Position numbers and translations under genes: made by a program. From Sporosarcina koreensis (GTDB lineage: Bacteria; Bacillota; Bacilli; Bacillales_A; Planococcaceae), in assembly GCF_001531445.1 (NCBI RefSeq), contig NZ_LQYA01000039.1:1-41312 (forward strand): a DNA stretch of 41,312 nucleotides, given 5' to 3'. Positions 29,295-39,000 of this stretch are shown here, in pieces; position 1 is the first letter of the stretch; each line of letters starts with the position of its first letter. Below the pieces are notes generated by a model, which saw only the letters and a program-made list of their open reading frames with translations, did no database searches and had not been told where the DNA came from.

Positions 29295-30071
29295 ATGGAT
29301 TTCACGTTTATCATTACCATTTTTTTAATTGGCTTCATCGGCTCGTTCGTTTCGGGAATGCTTGGAATTGGCGGTTCCATCATCAAATACCCAATGTTGC
29401 TTTACATTCCTCCGTTATTCGGGTTGGCTGCATTCACGGCACATGAAGTGTCTGGCATTAGTGCGGTCCAAGTGTTCTTCGCTTCCATTGCGGGCGTCTG
29501 GGCATACCGAAAAGGCGGTTATTTGAATAAATCGCTCATCATCTACATGGGAGGGGCCATTTTACTTGGCAGCCTTGCCGGAAGCTACGGCTCGAAGTTC
29601 ATCTCGGAGGGTGGCGTCAATATCGTTTACGGGGTGCTCGCGCTAATCGCGGCTGTTATGATGTTCGTGCCGAAAAAGAAGATCGATGACATTCCCATGG
29701 AAGACGTGACGTTCAGTAAACCGCTCGCTGCCGGACTTGCGTTCATCGTCGGCATCGGTTCAGGCATCGTCGGTGCAGCCGGAGGATTTTTACTTGTTCC
29801 AATCATGCTTGTCGTTCTCAGCATCCCGACCCGAATGACGATTGCGACAAGCCTCGCTATCACGTTCATCTCTTCGATTGGTGCGACGATCGGCAAAGTG
29901 TCTACCGGGCAAGTCGATTATTACCCGGCCGTCATTATGATTATCGCAAGCCTTATCGCAGCGCCGCTTGGGGCAAAACTAAGCGGAAAAGTGAACACCA
30001 AAATCCTACAAGGCATCCTTGCCGTCTTGATCGGCGCAACTGCTATTAAGATCTGGATGGATATCTTGTAG
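29295..30071 (+). CDS. TauE/SafE-family sulfite/anion exporter
   Basis: A 258-aa membrane protein with about eight hydrophobic segments and the family's two glycine-rich repeats: [20 protein letters not shown] (about 12-31) and [20 protein letters not shown] (about 155-174). Family members move sulfite, sulfoacetate or related anions. In this place, after SQR, persulfide dioxygenase and a sensor pair, sulfite or thiosulfate export is the reasonable guess. The ATG at 29295 lies 8 nt after TAGGAG; a GTG at 29286 is less likely. Confidence 0.88.
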   Translation: MDFTFIITIFLIGFIGSFVSGMLGIGGSIIKYPMLLYIPPLFGLAAFTAHEVSGISAVQVFFASIAGVWAYRKGGYLNKSLIIYMGGAILLGSLAGSYGSKFISEGGVNIVYGVLALIAAVMMFVPKKKIDDIPMEDVTFSKPLAAGLAFIVGIGSGIVGAAGGFLLVPIMLVVLSIPTRMTIATSLAITFISSIGATIGKVSTGQVDYYPAVIMIIASLIAAPLGAKLSGKVNTKILQGILAVLIGATAIKIWMDIL

Positions 30072-30135
30072 TTGTTATATTAATCATCCCGTTCAACTGT
30101 GCACCAATCATTGCACGCTTAACAAGAACGTAACC

Positions 30136-30185
30136 AAAATCAGCTTTCAAACGAGTAGTTAACTCGAATGAATAGCTGATTTTTA
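30136..30185 (+). terminator. Terminator after TauE/SafE gene
   Basis: Outer stem AAAATCAGCT/AGCTGATTTT with an inner hairpin (CGAGT/ACTCG) and a T tail. Nearly symmetric, so possibly bidirectional. Confidence 0.7.
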
Positions 30186-30261
30186 TGTTATACTGGGTAG
30201 CTCGCAGTACGTGATATGAACTGCCATCAATAAATGAAAATGATGAAGTTGAGGAATGCAT

Positions 30262-31572
30262 ATGTCGAATGAACAATTAAAAAAAGGTAGTCTTTTGGCG
30301 TTTTTGCCGCTTATTGTCTTTGTTGTCCTGTTTATTGGGTCAGGGATTTTGACGAAAGACTTTTCCAATATGCCTTTGAACGTGGCGATGCTTATAGCGG
30401 CTGCTGTGGCGCTCGTAATGAATCGGCGGGAGACGTTCAGTAAAAAGGTCGATGTATTTATGAAGCATGCGGGGCATCCGAATATCATTTTAATGGCCGT
30501 CATTTTTCTGTTAGCTGGTGCCTTTTCTGGAGTGGCGAAAGGAATGGGGGCCGTTGAGTCAACGGTTAATCTAGGTTTGTCCTTGCTCCCGGCGAATCTG
30601 CTCATTGTTGGCTTGTTTGTCATCGGCTGTTTCATATCGATTTCAATGGGGACGTCAATGGGCACGATTGTCGCGTTGGCGCCAATCGGTGTAGGGATTG
30701 CCTCCCAAACGGACATCCCAGTAGCTCTCGCCATGGCAACTGTCATTGGCGGCGCAATGTTCGGGGATAATTTGTCGATGATTTCGGACACGACGATTGC
30801 GGCGGTCCGTACGCAACAGACAAAAATGAAGGACAAGTTCAAAGTGAATTTCTTCATCGTTCTTCCGGGTGCGATACTGACGATGATTCTCCTTGCTCTG
30901 TTGACGCATGGCAATTCAGCGGAACTTACAGGTGAATATCCATTCGAATTGATAAAGATCTTGCCATATTTGGCTGTTTTAGTGGCGGCATTGTTGGGCG
31001 CACATGTATTGATTGTGCTTGTAGGCGGTACGATTTTTGCCGGTGTCATTGGACTACTGGATGGATCCTACCAGTTGGATAGCGTCTTACAGGCGGCATC
31101 CGCTGGGATACTGTCGATGGAGGATTTGGCGATTGTCTCCATTTTGATTGGCGGAATCGTCGGGATCATTCAGCATAATGGGGGCATCGATTACTTGTTG
31201 TGGGTCATTACACGCAACATCAAGTCGAAAAAAGGCGCCGAATTCGGTATTGCAGGTTTAGTGAGTGCTGCGGATATTGCAACTGCCAATAATACAATCG
31301 CAATCATTATTACGGGGCCGGTCGCAAAGCGCATCGCCGATGAGTACGGCATCGATCCCCGCAAATCCGCCAGTTTGCTCGATACGTTTTCAAGCGTCTG
31401 GCAAGGCGTCTTGCCTTACGGTGTCCAAGTATTGGCGGCCGCGGGTTTAGCGGCGATTTCACCGTTAAGCATCATCGTCTACTCATTCTATCCTGTATTG
31501 ATGGGGATTTGCTGTGTTGTGGCGATATTGATTGGATATCCGCGGTTTAAAGGCGCGATTAAGGATAAGTAA
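30262..31572 (+). CDS. NhaC-family Na+/H+ antiporter
   Basis: A 436-aa integral membrane protein with about eleven hydrophobic segments. The NhaC core is seen in GCFISISMGTSMGTIVALAP, then GVGIASQTDIP and AMFGDNLSMISDTTIAA, with the second inverted-repeat half around SAADIATANNTIAIIITGPV. It would exchange sodium (or an organic acid/amine in some members) for protons across the cytoplasmic membrane. The ATG at 30262 follows TGAGGA by 6 nt; an ATG at 30256 is also in frame. It is a single gene between two terminators. Confidence 0.9.
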   Translation: MSNEQLKKGSLLAFLPLIVFVVLFIGSGILTKDFSNMPLNVAMLIAAAVALVMNRRETFSKKVDVFMKHAGHPNIILMAVIFLLAGAFSGVAKGMGAVESTVNLGLSLLPANLLIVGLFVIGCFISISMGTSMGTIVALAPIGVGIASQTDIPVALAMATVIGGAMFGDNLSMISDTTIAAVRTQQTKMKDKFKVNFFIVLPGAILTMILLALLTHGNSAELTGEYPFELIKILPYLAVLVAALLGAHVLIVLVGGTIFAGVIGLLDGSYQLDSVLQAASAGILSMEDLAIVSILIGGIVGIIQHNGGIDYLLWVITRNIKSKKGAEFGIAGLVSAADIATANNTIAIIITGPVAKRIADEYGIDPRKSASLLDTFSSVWQGVLPYGVQVLAAAGLAAISPLSIIVYSFYPVLMGICCVVAILIGYPRFKGAIKDK

Positions 31573-31577
31573 ATGGG

Positions 31578-31627
31578 AAAGGGCTGCCCAGAAAGTCGAA
31601 CAGACTTTTGGAACAGCCCTTTATTTT
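31578..31627 (+). terminator. Terminator after nhaC-like gene
   Basis: A long hairpin: outer stem AAAGGGCTG/CAGCCCTTT, inner stem with AAAGTC/GACTTT, ending in ATTTTA. Confidence 0.8.
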
Positions 31628-31640
31628 AGCTTATTATTTC

Positions 31641-31786
31641 GGTGCCTGTGTATGAAACTATTCAGATTATACACTACAATTGTATAAAATAAATCATAAA
31701 GTCAGCTGTCTCAAAGGGCAGTTGGCTTCAATTTGAATTTTTATAAGTTTGGTTGAATTGTCATAAATGTGCGTTGCACAGGCACC
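31641..31786. repeat. Terminal-inverted-repeat element, copy 2
   Basis: A 146-bp element bounded by GGTGCCTGTG and CACAGGCACC. It has no gene. An internal stem pairs AGTCAGCTG with CAGTTGGCT using two G-T pairs. It has the same orientation as copies 1 and 3. The last bases GGCACCCAAAA recur at 31795-31805, a short direct repeat just outside the element. Confidence 0.85.
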
Positions 31787-31813
31787 CAAAAAGAGGCACC
31801 CAAAATGGGAAGA

Positions 31814-32521
31814 TTACCATTCATCCCTATCCTCTTCATCATCCTCGTCATCTTCATCCCAATCCTCATCAAAGTATTGTTTCGGGCTTGGACCTTTTTC
31901 ATCGACAAGTTGTGGTGTGAAATCGTTTGTATCCTGCTCATCAATCTCCTCAACGGTTACTCGGAATGTCCATTCAGCGCCATAATCGAATACATAAAGG
32001 AATTGTTGTCCTTTAACAAAACCGTTCCTATCGATGTGGACTTTTGATGCGTCCGCGTGACCTAGATCGTCATTTGGAGAGGCGATGCAATTGTTGGACC
32101 ATTTTTTGTTGTCCATGAAAAATGAATATAAATGATTATCCTCAAAGTCATAAGATAGAAGAATGTTGTGATGCAAATCATCCATTGTGTATGCGCCTGG
32201 AAGCTTGAGCTTGCGCCAAGTATCGGTTTCATACATCACATTAAATGTATAAGCTCCTACTTGGCAGCGCTTTTGCTCGCGCGGCAAGGCATTTGACAAT
32301 GTACCACTGGGAAACAGCGGAATGAACGGAAGATAGAAGGGTTGTCCGCTTTGATCTTCGTCGAAAATGTCTTCAATGCATGCCAGATCGGCCTTGGAAA
32401 TCCCGAAGTTCCGAATCCAATCCGATGGTGCGCCTGGAAACCACTCGGATTCACCTTCCATTCTTCGCGTAGCGATGTTCCAGGCATACAGGTTCCGTTC
32501 GAACACTAAGATCGGCATCAT
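31814..32521 (-). CDS. pRiA4b ORF-3-like protein, probably truncated at its N-terminus
   Basis: The minus-strand frame encodes the plasmid pRiA4b ORF-3 / IS1096 TnpR-like domain: NILLSYDFEDNHLYSFFMDN, then VHIDRNGFVKGQQFLYVFDY and GAEWTFRVTVEEID, followed by a very acidic tail (DEDWDEDDEDDEEDRDEW). Function is unknown; it is often found on mobile DNA. The frame is open to 32656, but that extra part lies antisense to the helicase remnant, so I place the start at the Met near 32521. The junction at about 32525 suggests a rearrangement that cut both genes. It may still be expressed, but no clear ribosome site is seen. Confidence 0.6.
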   Translation of the reverse strand: MMPILVFERNLYAWNIATRRMEGESEWFPGAPSDWIRNFGISKADLACIEDIFDEDQSGQPFYLPFIPLFPSGTLSNALPREQKRCQVGAYTFNVMYETDTWRKLKLPGAYTMDDLHHNILLSYDFEDNHLYSFFMDNKKWSNNCIASPNDDLGHADASKVHIDRNGFVKGQQFLYVFDYGAEWTFRVTVEEIDEQDTNDFTPQLVDEKGPSPKQYFDEDWDEDDEDDEEDRDEW

Positions 32522-32529
32522 CGCAATTA

Positions 32530-33413
32530 ATGCAGCAATGGGTGGAGCAACTTTCAGCATTTCTGGATGTATCGAAGGATGAAATCGATCAAATCGGAGG
32601 AGGAAAACGGAAGCAAACTGGACTGATTGATGTCGCGATAATTCAGTCGCTGTCAAGGGATGGAGGAATGGACCCAGTTGTTACACAATATGGGCAAGTG
32701 ATCGTGGATGAGTTCCATCATTTGTCTGCTGTCACCTTTAAGCGAGTGATGAAACAAATCCGCGCAAAATTTGTCTAGAGATTGATGGCAATTCTGACAC
32801 GCAAACATGGGCTGCATCCAATTATTACAATGCAATGTGGGCCTGTCATTTATAAAGTGGATGCGAAGGAACAGGCAAAAATACGCCTCTACAATCACCG
32901 GATTATTGTGCGGAGCACTTCATTAAAGACGGATTCCGAAAAGTTTCAGGAGATTTGTAATGAATTAATTGAGAATCGAGCACGGAATGAACGTTTGTTC
33001 AATGATGTGCTGCTAGAGTTGGAGGAAGGCAGAACGCCCTTGATTTTAACGGAAAGAGTTCAACATGTTGAAGAATTGTTTTAGCGCTTGAAAAGTTGGA
33101 GTCAATCAGTGAAAAAGAGGAATTGCTAATCATTGCGACTGGCAAGTATATTGGCGAAGGATTTGATTATCCTCGTTTAGATACGCTGTTCTTACCCATG
33201 TCTATTTCGTGGAAAGGCGTTCTTCAGCAATACGTGGGGCGTTTACACCGCGATTATCCCGATAAAAAAAGAAGTCAGTGTATATGATTATGTCGATAAA
33301 CATGTTCCGATTTTTGTGAATATGCATAAAAAAAGAGCGGCAGGATTCGCTTCGATGGGGTATGTGACTGCTGGTAACGAAGCGAAAAGTTCGGAACAGA
33401 TGCAACTCTTCTG
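32530..33413 (+). pseudogene. Broken DEAD/DEAH-box helicase (SSL2/UvrB-like superfamily 2)
   Basis: A helicase gene missing its N-terminal part and interrupted at least three times. Pieces in order: QQWVEQLSAFLDVSKDEIDQ, IIQSLSR and motif II VDEFHHLSAVTF up to a stop at 32778; then in another frame HPIITMQCGPVIYKVDAKEQ to a stop at 33084; then LLIIATGKYIGEGFDYPRLD and QQYVGRLHRDYPDKK (motifs V and VI) with a frameshift near 33273; finally VYDYVDKHVPIFVNMHKKRA to 33413. Walker A is lost. It is not functional as a helicase. Repeat-element copies lie on both sides of this block. Confidence 0.85.
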
Positions 33414-33422
33414 AATCTTTCC

Positions 33423-33568
33423 GGTGCCTTTGTGAAATACTATTCAGATAATACACTTCTATTGTATAACCATTACCAACAAGTCAACTGTCTCAATTGA
33501 TGGTTGACTTTTATTTGCATTAATATTACTTTTGTCGAATTATCATAAATGTGTCTCGCACAGGCACC
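33423..33568. repeat. Terminal-inverted-repeat element, copy 3
   Basis: A 146-bp element, GGTGCCTTTG to CACAGGCACC, the same length and orientation as copy 2. The flanks TTTCC and GGAAA extend the inverted repeat outward. The internal stem AGTCAAC/GTTGACT is perfect. No gene inside. Confidence 0.85.
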
Positions 33569-33691
33569 GGAAATTGTCGATTTATGTAAGCTAATCACCC
33601 GATATCGTGTTATTATTGGAGGACAGATAAAAACGTCCTTAACAGATAAATAGATATAGGAAAGTAATTCAAAGGAAAGGAGCTGAAGTTG

Positions 33692-33979
33692 ATGAGTTCA
33701 TCTGTAAGCCAAGAAGCGATCTTGCAAGCTATAATGGAGCTGTCTAACCAAATGTTGGGGCTTTCTAACCAACTAAAAGAAACGAAAATTGAGTTGAAGG
33801 AAGAAATTCAAGCAGTGAAAGCTGATGTAAAGGTCTTGAAGGAAGACGTGAATGTCTTGAAGGGTGATTTGAAGCGTCTAGAAGACAAAGTGGAAACAGT
33901 CGATGCGAAGTTTGAAGTATTGAACTCTGCAGTGGTTTCAACTCAGGCAGACGTACATCGTTTAAAAAAGGTTTTATGA
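33692..33979 (+). CDS. Small coiled-coil protein
   Basis: A 95-aa protein made almost wholly of heptad repeats (ELKEEIQAVKADVKVLKEDV, then NVLKGDLKRLEDKVETVDAK). It would form a long coiled coil and probably oligomerise. There is no enzymatic motif, signal peptide or membrane segment. AAAGGAG lies 9 nt before the ATG. Similar short coiled-coil proteins are common in Bacillales with no assigned role. A decayed piece with the same style occurs after the gamma-glutamyltransferase gene near 35815-35864. Confidence 0.75.
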   Translation: MSSSVSQEAILQAIMELSNQMLGLSNQLKETKIELKEEIQAVKADVKVLKEDVNVLKGDLKRLEDKVETVDAKFEVLNSAVVSTQADVHRLKKVL

Positions 33980-33988
33980 ACTTAACAC

Positions 33989-34028
33989 TTCCGCTACGAT
34001 GCAGCCAGCATCCAGCGGGATTTTTTAT
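33989..34028 (+). terminator. Terminator after the coiled-coil gene
   Basis: Imperfect stem CCGCT...GATG/CATC...AGCGG followed by TTTTTT. Confidence 0.65.
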
Positions 34029-34114
34029 TGCTAAAATAATAAACAACTATTCTAAAGTTTTCCACCATTCTCTTGAAAGTATCGTATAATAAAAGAAAAA
34101 ATGGGGGAATTCCA

Positions 34115-35716
34115 TTGGACTATTTATATAACCCACATACTACAACACGCCACACTGTATTTGCACGAAAAGGGATGGTGGCAACATCGCAACCGCTCGC
34201 ATCACAAGCGGGCATTGAAGTGATGCAGATGGGCGGTAATGCGGTTGATGCTGCAATTGCAACGGCCGCTGCGCTGACGGTCGTCGAGCCGACAACGAAC
34301 GGAATGGGCGGCGATGCGTTTGCGATTGTTTGGATGAAGGATAAGCTGTATGGCTTGAATGCATCCGGACCTGCGCCGGAAAGGTTGACGTTGGATGCAA
34401 TGAAAGAAGCGGGGCATGAAAAGATTCCGACATTCGGTTTCACGCCGATTACGGTTCCGGGTGTTCCCTCTGCTTGGGAGGAACTATCGAAAAGATTCGG
34501 AAAGCTGCCATTGATCGAAACGCTTGCTCCTGCCATTCGTTATGCGGAGGAAGGGTTTCCATTGACGCCGGTTTTAGGGAAGTACTGGAAAATAGCCTAT
34601 AATAAATTCAAATCGCTAGACTCTGCTGAATTCGATGAATGGTTCAAAGTATTCGCGCCGGACGGCAGAGCGCCTGGAATCGGAGAAATGTGGAAGTCGC
34701 CGGATCACGCGAAAACATTGCGTGCCATAGGCGAAACGAATGCGGAGTCCTTTTATAAAGGTGAGCTCGCGGATTTGATTGACGCGCATGTGGCTGAAAA
34801 CAATGGCTATCTCCGCAAATCTGACCTTGAAAAGTATAAAGCGGAATGGGTCGACCCGATTTCGACCAATTATAGAGGCTATGACGTATGGGAAATCCCG
34901 CCGAACGGACAAGGCGTCGTGGCGCTAATGGCGCTCAATATTTTCTCTGAAATGAATCCTGCAGTAGCGGGAGACGTGCATTCCTTGCACGAACAGATCG
35001 AGTCGATGAAACTTGCATTCATTGACGGAAAAGCGTTCATCACCGAACAAAAAGATATGCCAATTGATGTGAAGGAATTGCTGTCGAAGGACTATGCCAA
35101 GAAACGCGCCGTGGAAATTAAGGAACGGGCGACAGTTCCGGAGCCATATGAGCTTCCTCGAGGCGGAACGATCTATTTGGCTACCGCAGATGAAGAGGGG
35201 AATATGGTTTCATTCATCCAATCGAATTATATGGGCTTCGGGTCAGGGATCGTCGTACCTGGAACGGGCATCACGCTTCAAAATCGCGGGATGGATTTTT
35301 CGCTAGATCCGACGCACCCGAACGTTTTGAAGCCGGGCAAACGGACGTATAACACGATCATCCCAGGATTCTTGACGAAAGATGGACAAGCGGTCGGCCC
35401 GTTTGGTGTCATGGGCGGTTTCATGCAGCCGCAAGGGCATTTCCAAGTCGTCGTCAACACGGTCGACTATCAGTTGAATCCACAAGCGACGTTGGACGCA
35501 CCGCGCTGGCAATGGATTGAGGGGAATAAAGTGCACGTTGAACCGAACTTCCCGAACCATATCGCGCAAGCACTCGCCCGATTAGGGCATCAAGTCGTCC
35601 CAACATTGGACGGCGGTTCATTCGGCAGAGGGCAGATTATTTGGCGTAACCCTGAAACAGGCGTCCTTGCAGGGGGTACCGAATCGAGGACCGATGGATC
35701 AATTGCGGTTTGGTGA
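34115..35716 (+). CDS. Gamma-glutamyltransferase family protein (YwrD-like)
   Basis: A 533-aa member of the gamma-glutamyltranspeptidase family, which cleaves gamma-glutamyl bonds such as those of glutathione-like or gamma-glutamyl peptides. The family start is GMVATSQPLASQAGIEVMQM, then GGNAVDAAIATAAALTVVEP. The self-cleavage/nucleophile Thr is T352 in PRGGTIYLATADEEGNMVSF, followed by GSGIVVPGTGITLQNR and PFGVMGGFMQPQGH. There is no signal peptide, unlike secreted Ggt, so it is the cytoplasmic YwrD type. I take the TTG at 34115, 7 nt after GGGGG; the frame is open upstream to 34073 but without a ribosome site. Confidence 0.87.
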   Translation: MDYLYNPHTTTRHTVFARKGMVATSQPLASQAGIEVMQMGGNAVDAAIATAAALTVVEPTTNGMGGDAFAIVWMKDKLYGLNASGPAPERLTLDAMKEAGHEKIPTFGFTPITVPGVPSAWEELSKRFGKLPLIETLAPAIRYAEEGFPLTPVLGKYWKIAYNKFKSLDSAEFDEWFKVFAPDGRAPGIGEMWKSPDHAKTLRAIGETNAESFYKGELADLIDAHVAENNGYLRKSDLEKYKAEWVDPISTNYRGYDVWEIPPNGQGVVALMALNIFSEMNPAVAGDVHSLHEQIESMKLAFIDGKAFITEQKDMPIDVKELLSKDYAKKRAVEIKERATVPEPYELPRGGTIYLATADEEGNMVSFIQSNYMGFGSGIVVPGTGITLQNRGMDFSLDPTHPNVLKPGKRTYNTIIPGFLTKDGQAVGPFGVMGGFMQPQGHFQVVVNTVDYQLNPQATLDAPRWQWIEGNKVHVEPNFPNHIAQALARLGHQVVPTLDGGSFGRGQIIWRNPETGVLAGGTESRTDGSIAVW

Positions 35717-35814
35717 GAAAATTGTCGAATTCCGAATTATATTGAAAGTTTGATGGAAAAGGTATATACGTTATTTGAGAACGGACGTTTCGGTTTGATG
35801 CGTTTTTAATGCCA

Positions 35815-35864
35815 GGTTAGACGAGCTGACATTAGATGTTAAAGTATTGAAAAAAGCGATTTGA
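35815..35864 (+). pseudogene. Possible remnant of a coiled-coil gene
   Basis: One frame reads VRLDELTLDVKVLKKAI and stops, the same style as the end of the small coiled-coil protein at 33692 (VKVLKEDV, VHRLKKVL), and a terminator follows directly. Upstream in 35717-35814 only short interrupted frames are present. Too short to be sure. Confidence 0.35.
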
Positions 35865-35872
35865 TTGAAATG

Positions 35873-35917
35873 CACCTCCTTACAGTTTCCTGACGAAACT
35901 GCCAAGGAGGTTTTTTA
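35873..35917 (+). terminator. Terminator before the SARP-like regulator gene
   Basis: Stem ACCTCCTT/AAGGAGGT with an inner stem CAGTTTC/GAAACTG and a T6 tail. Strong. Confidence 0.85.
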
Positions 35918-36000
35918 TTACCTCTCGATAAAGTCATCCAATTCAGAACCTTCTTATGATAAACTAGTTACAAAGTGACACTAGGGTGAGGTGAGAATCG

Positions 36001-39000
36001 ATGCAGACAAAGCCCATTTTACTATCCAAGCTGATGCCCCCGACGCCATCCTCCACGTATATGCGGAGAGCTTCGTTCATTAAAAAGATGAAGCTGGCGG
36101 ATCGGGTGAAGTTGACGTTATTGCATAGCGGCGCCGGATATGGAAAGAGTTCAGGACTTTCTGCGTATTTCCAGGATACGAACGCGACATACAGCTGGTA
36201 TTCCGTGACGGATGAAGATGACGACGTCCTTCCGTTTATCACCTACTTGACGCAAAGCATTCGTCGTGTTGTACCTGAATTCGGGGCTTCCTTGTCAGAA
36301 TGGGAGGAGCCGACGTTGCAACCGAAGGAAATGGATCTTGAACGATGGCTCGCCCTATTCATGAATGAACTTTGTGAAATCGACACCTCCCTATTCATTG
36401 TCATCGACGATTTCCATCATGTCGACCATGTGTTTTTAGTCAATTATCTTGTTGAAAAGATGATCGGTTCCTTGCCTCCGAACATCCATTTGATTGTCGC
36501 GACGAGGAACCGTCCGCGGTGGGCGAGCATCGTCAAGCTGAAGGTGACAGGGCAGCTTTGCGAATTAACAGAGGAAGACTTTCTCTTTTCGGAAGAGGAA
36601 GTCGCCGTTTTCTATGAGGATTATTTTGATCAGACGTTAACGGAGGAAGAGGCGGCTTCAGTCATCCGGTTGACGGAAGGATGGGCGATAGCGGTCAATC
36701 TGCTGGCGCTCCATCTTGCTGGCGGCGAACCTCATTTGCCGACTGCGATGAAGCCCGCCTTGCATGAGCTGTTCGCCTATCTGTCCGAGGAAGTGTTCAA
36801 CCGGATGAGTGAGGAAGAAAAGGATTGGTTATTGGCCTTTTCGATCTTTCCGACGTTTTCCTTGCAGCTTGTCAGTGAGTTTTATGGGAATGAAGCGTCG
36901 AGTATACTTAAGCAGCTAGCGGAACGCCATGTGTTCATCCAATTGCTTGAAGAAGGGACGTTCCGTTACCATGCCCTCTTCCAGCAATTTTTGGAGCGCA
37001 AATGGCAGACGCTCGATTCTGATCAATATTATATTAGCCAGAAGCAGGCGGCGGAATTTTACCTGCGGCAGTCGAACCCGGTCCAAGCGATTTCCCATGC
37101 GGTCAAAAGTGGAGACCCTTCCTTCATCGGGCAAATCATCGTTGATAACGGCGCCAGTCTGATCAAAGCCGGACAGTTCGAGTGGCTGCTCGATATTATC
37201 AAAAGCCTATCGCCGGACATGCTTGAAAGATTTTATCCTCTTTATTATTTTGAAGGAGAAGCGCATCGGTACCGTGCTTTTTACGAGAAAGCGAGAGTTG
37301 CGTATTCCTCCTGCATCAAAGCGGCGGAGGAGAAGGGGGACGATTACTATGCCGGGCGTGCCCATGCCGGAGTCGCAAATATTTATCTCGACACAATCCA
37401 ACCCGGCTTGGCGGATCCGTATTTGATGAATGCCATACTTTTCGCTGAGAAAAGCGAAAGAACAAGCGAATTGGAAATGGAGTTGTTGAAACGGCAATTC
37501 GCAGAGAATCTCGTCAATCTTGGCAAAGCTGCAGACGCCGCAAAGTGGGTGGAACAAGAAATCCATGATGGGACAATTCTTCGGGAAGGAAATTTGGATG
37601 CAAGGATTGCGTTAAGGACAGGGAAATTACGTGATGCGCAATCGATCTTGGGGGAACGTATCGATAATTCTACATTGCCGGATTCGCATCGTGAAACGGA
37701 TATTTTACTTTCATTAATTTACTCAATGACGGGAGAGAACGAGCTCGCTCTGGAGAGTGCTGCGAGGGGAATCCAGCTAGGAAAGGTGGAGAAATCGGGT
37801 TTCATCGAAGCGGTCGGCCTCATTCGGATGGGACACGCGAAATTCATAGCCGATTCGAGCAATGTAGCCATTGCAAAGGAGCATTATCTTCATGCGATCG
37901 AGCGGATGGATGAGCTGAATGTGTCGCGTGGGAACGCGGAACCTTATATGGGTTTGTCGATTGTGGCTGCCCGACAAGGAGAATTTGCTGAAGCGATCCG
38001 GTACGGAGAAGCAGGCTTGCGGGAGACGGAGAAGGTCAATGACAGTTGGCTTTCGGCCTTGATTCATATTGGACTCGCGATTGTTCATTTTTACGCCGGC
38101 AAGGATAAGGACACGGAACACCATTTACAAGAAGCAGATCGGTTATTCCAAACGTGTGGGGATGTGTACGGAGAGATGGTGACGGCTTTCTGGTCGATGA
38201 ATTTGTATGACCGGGTTGGTAATGAAGAAGAACGATTTTCGAATGCAACAGAACGGTTTTTCACACTTTGCATGGATTATTCCTTCTTCCTGACAACAGA
38301 CACAATCTTCGGCCCGTTCGATCGACAGTCCATCCATCCTTTACTTCTTAATGCGCGGCGCCTTCATCCGGAACAGCCTGGCATTCAACACGCCATCCAT
38401 CTCCTTCAATTGGAAGATACTTTTTCACATCCAGGCTATAAAATCGACGTCCATTCGCTAGGCCCGTTTACAATCTATCTTGGACTTGATGAAGTAGATG
38501 ACCGAAAATGGCAACGTGATAAATCAAAGGAAATCTTCCTTTATTTATTGTTGAATAAAAGCCGGTTCGTCCCTAAAGAGGAAATCATGCAAGCGTTATG
38601 GGGAGATGCTGACGACAAAAGTGCTGACCGCGATTTCAAAGTAGCATTGAATGCCTTGCTGAAAGTGATTGAGCCGAATCGAGGTGCAAGGGAAAATCCA
38701 TTTTTCATTCACCGCAAACAGACGATGTACCGGCTGAACCCGAAAGCAGATATCCGGACGGATCTTGAACGGTTCAAAAAATATGTAGAGACGGGCTTGT
38801 CGGAAAAGACAGCCGAGAAAGCTGTAGAGCTTTTATTGAAAGCAACCGCATCGTACAAAGGAAAATTGTTCGAGGAAAAGCTGTCCGTCGAATGGATTGC
38901 GCAAGAGCGAGAGCGAGTCGAACAGCTGTATATCCAAGCGCTGGAGCGGCTTGCCCAGTCCTATACGAGATTGCAAAATTACGGAAAAACGATTGAATGG

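Noticed and set aside
30183-31049. Long minus-strand open frame (288 codons) opposite the NhaC-like gene
   Set aside because: It is antisense to a clear membrane protein gene, has low-complexity Thr/Ala/Pro composition typical of a shadow frame, and no ribosome site.
32522-32656. N-terminal extension of the pRiA4b ORF-3-like minus-strand frame
   Set aside because: This part lies exactly antisense to recognisable helicase sequence, so it is probably non-native read-through after rearrangement.
33423-33568. Considered a riboswitch or small RNA gene
   Set aside because: The same sequence occurs three times next to unrelated or broken genes with terminal inverted repeats, which fits a mobile or repeat element better.
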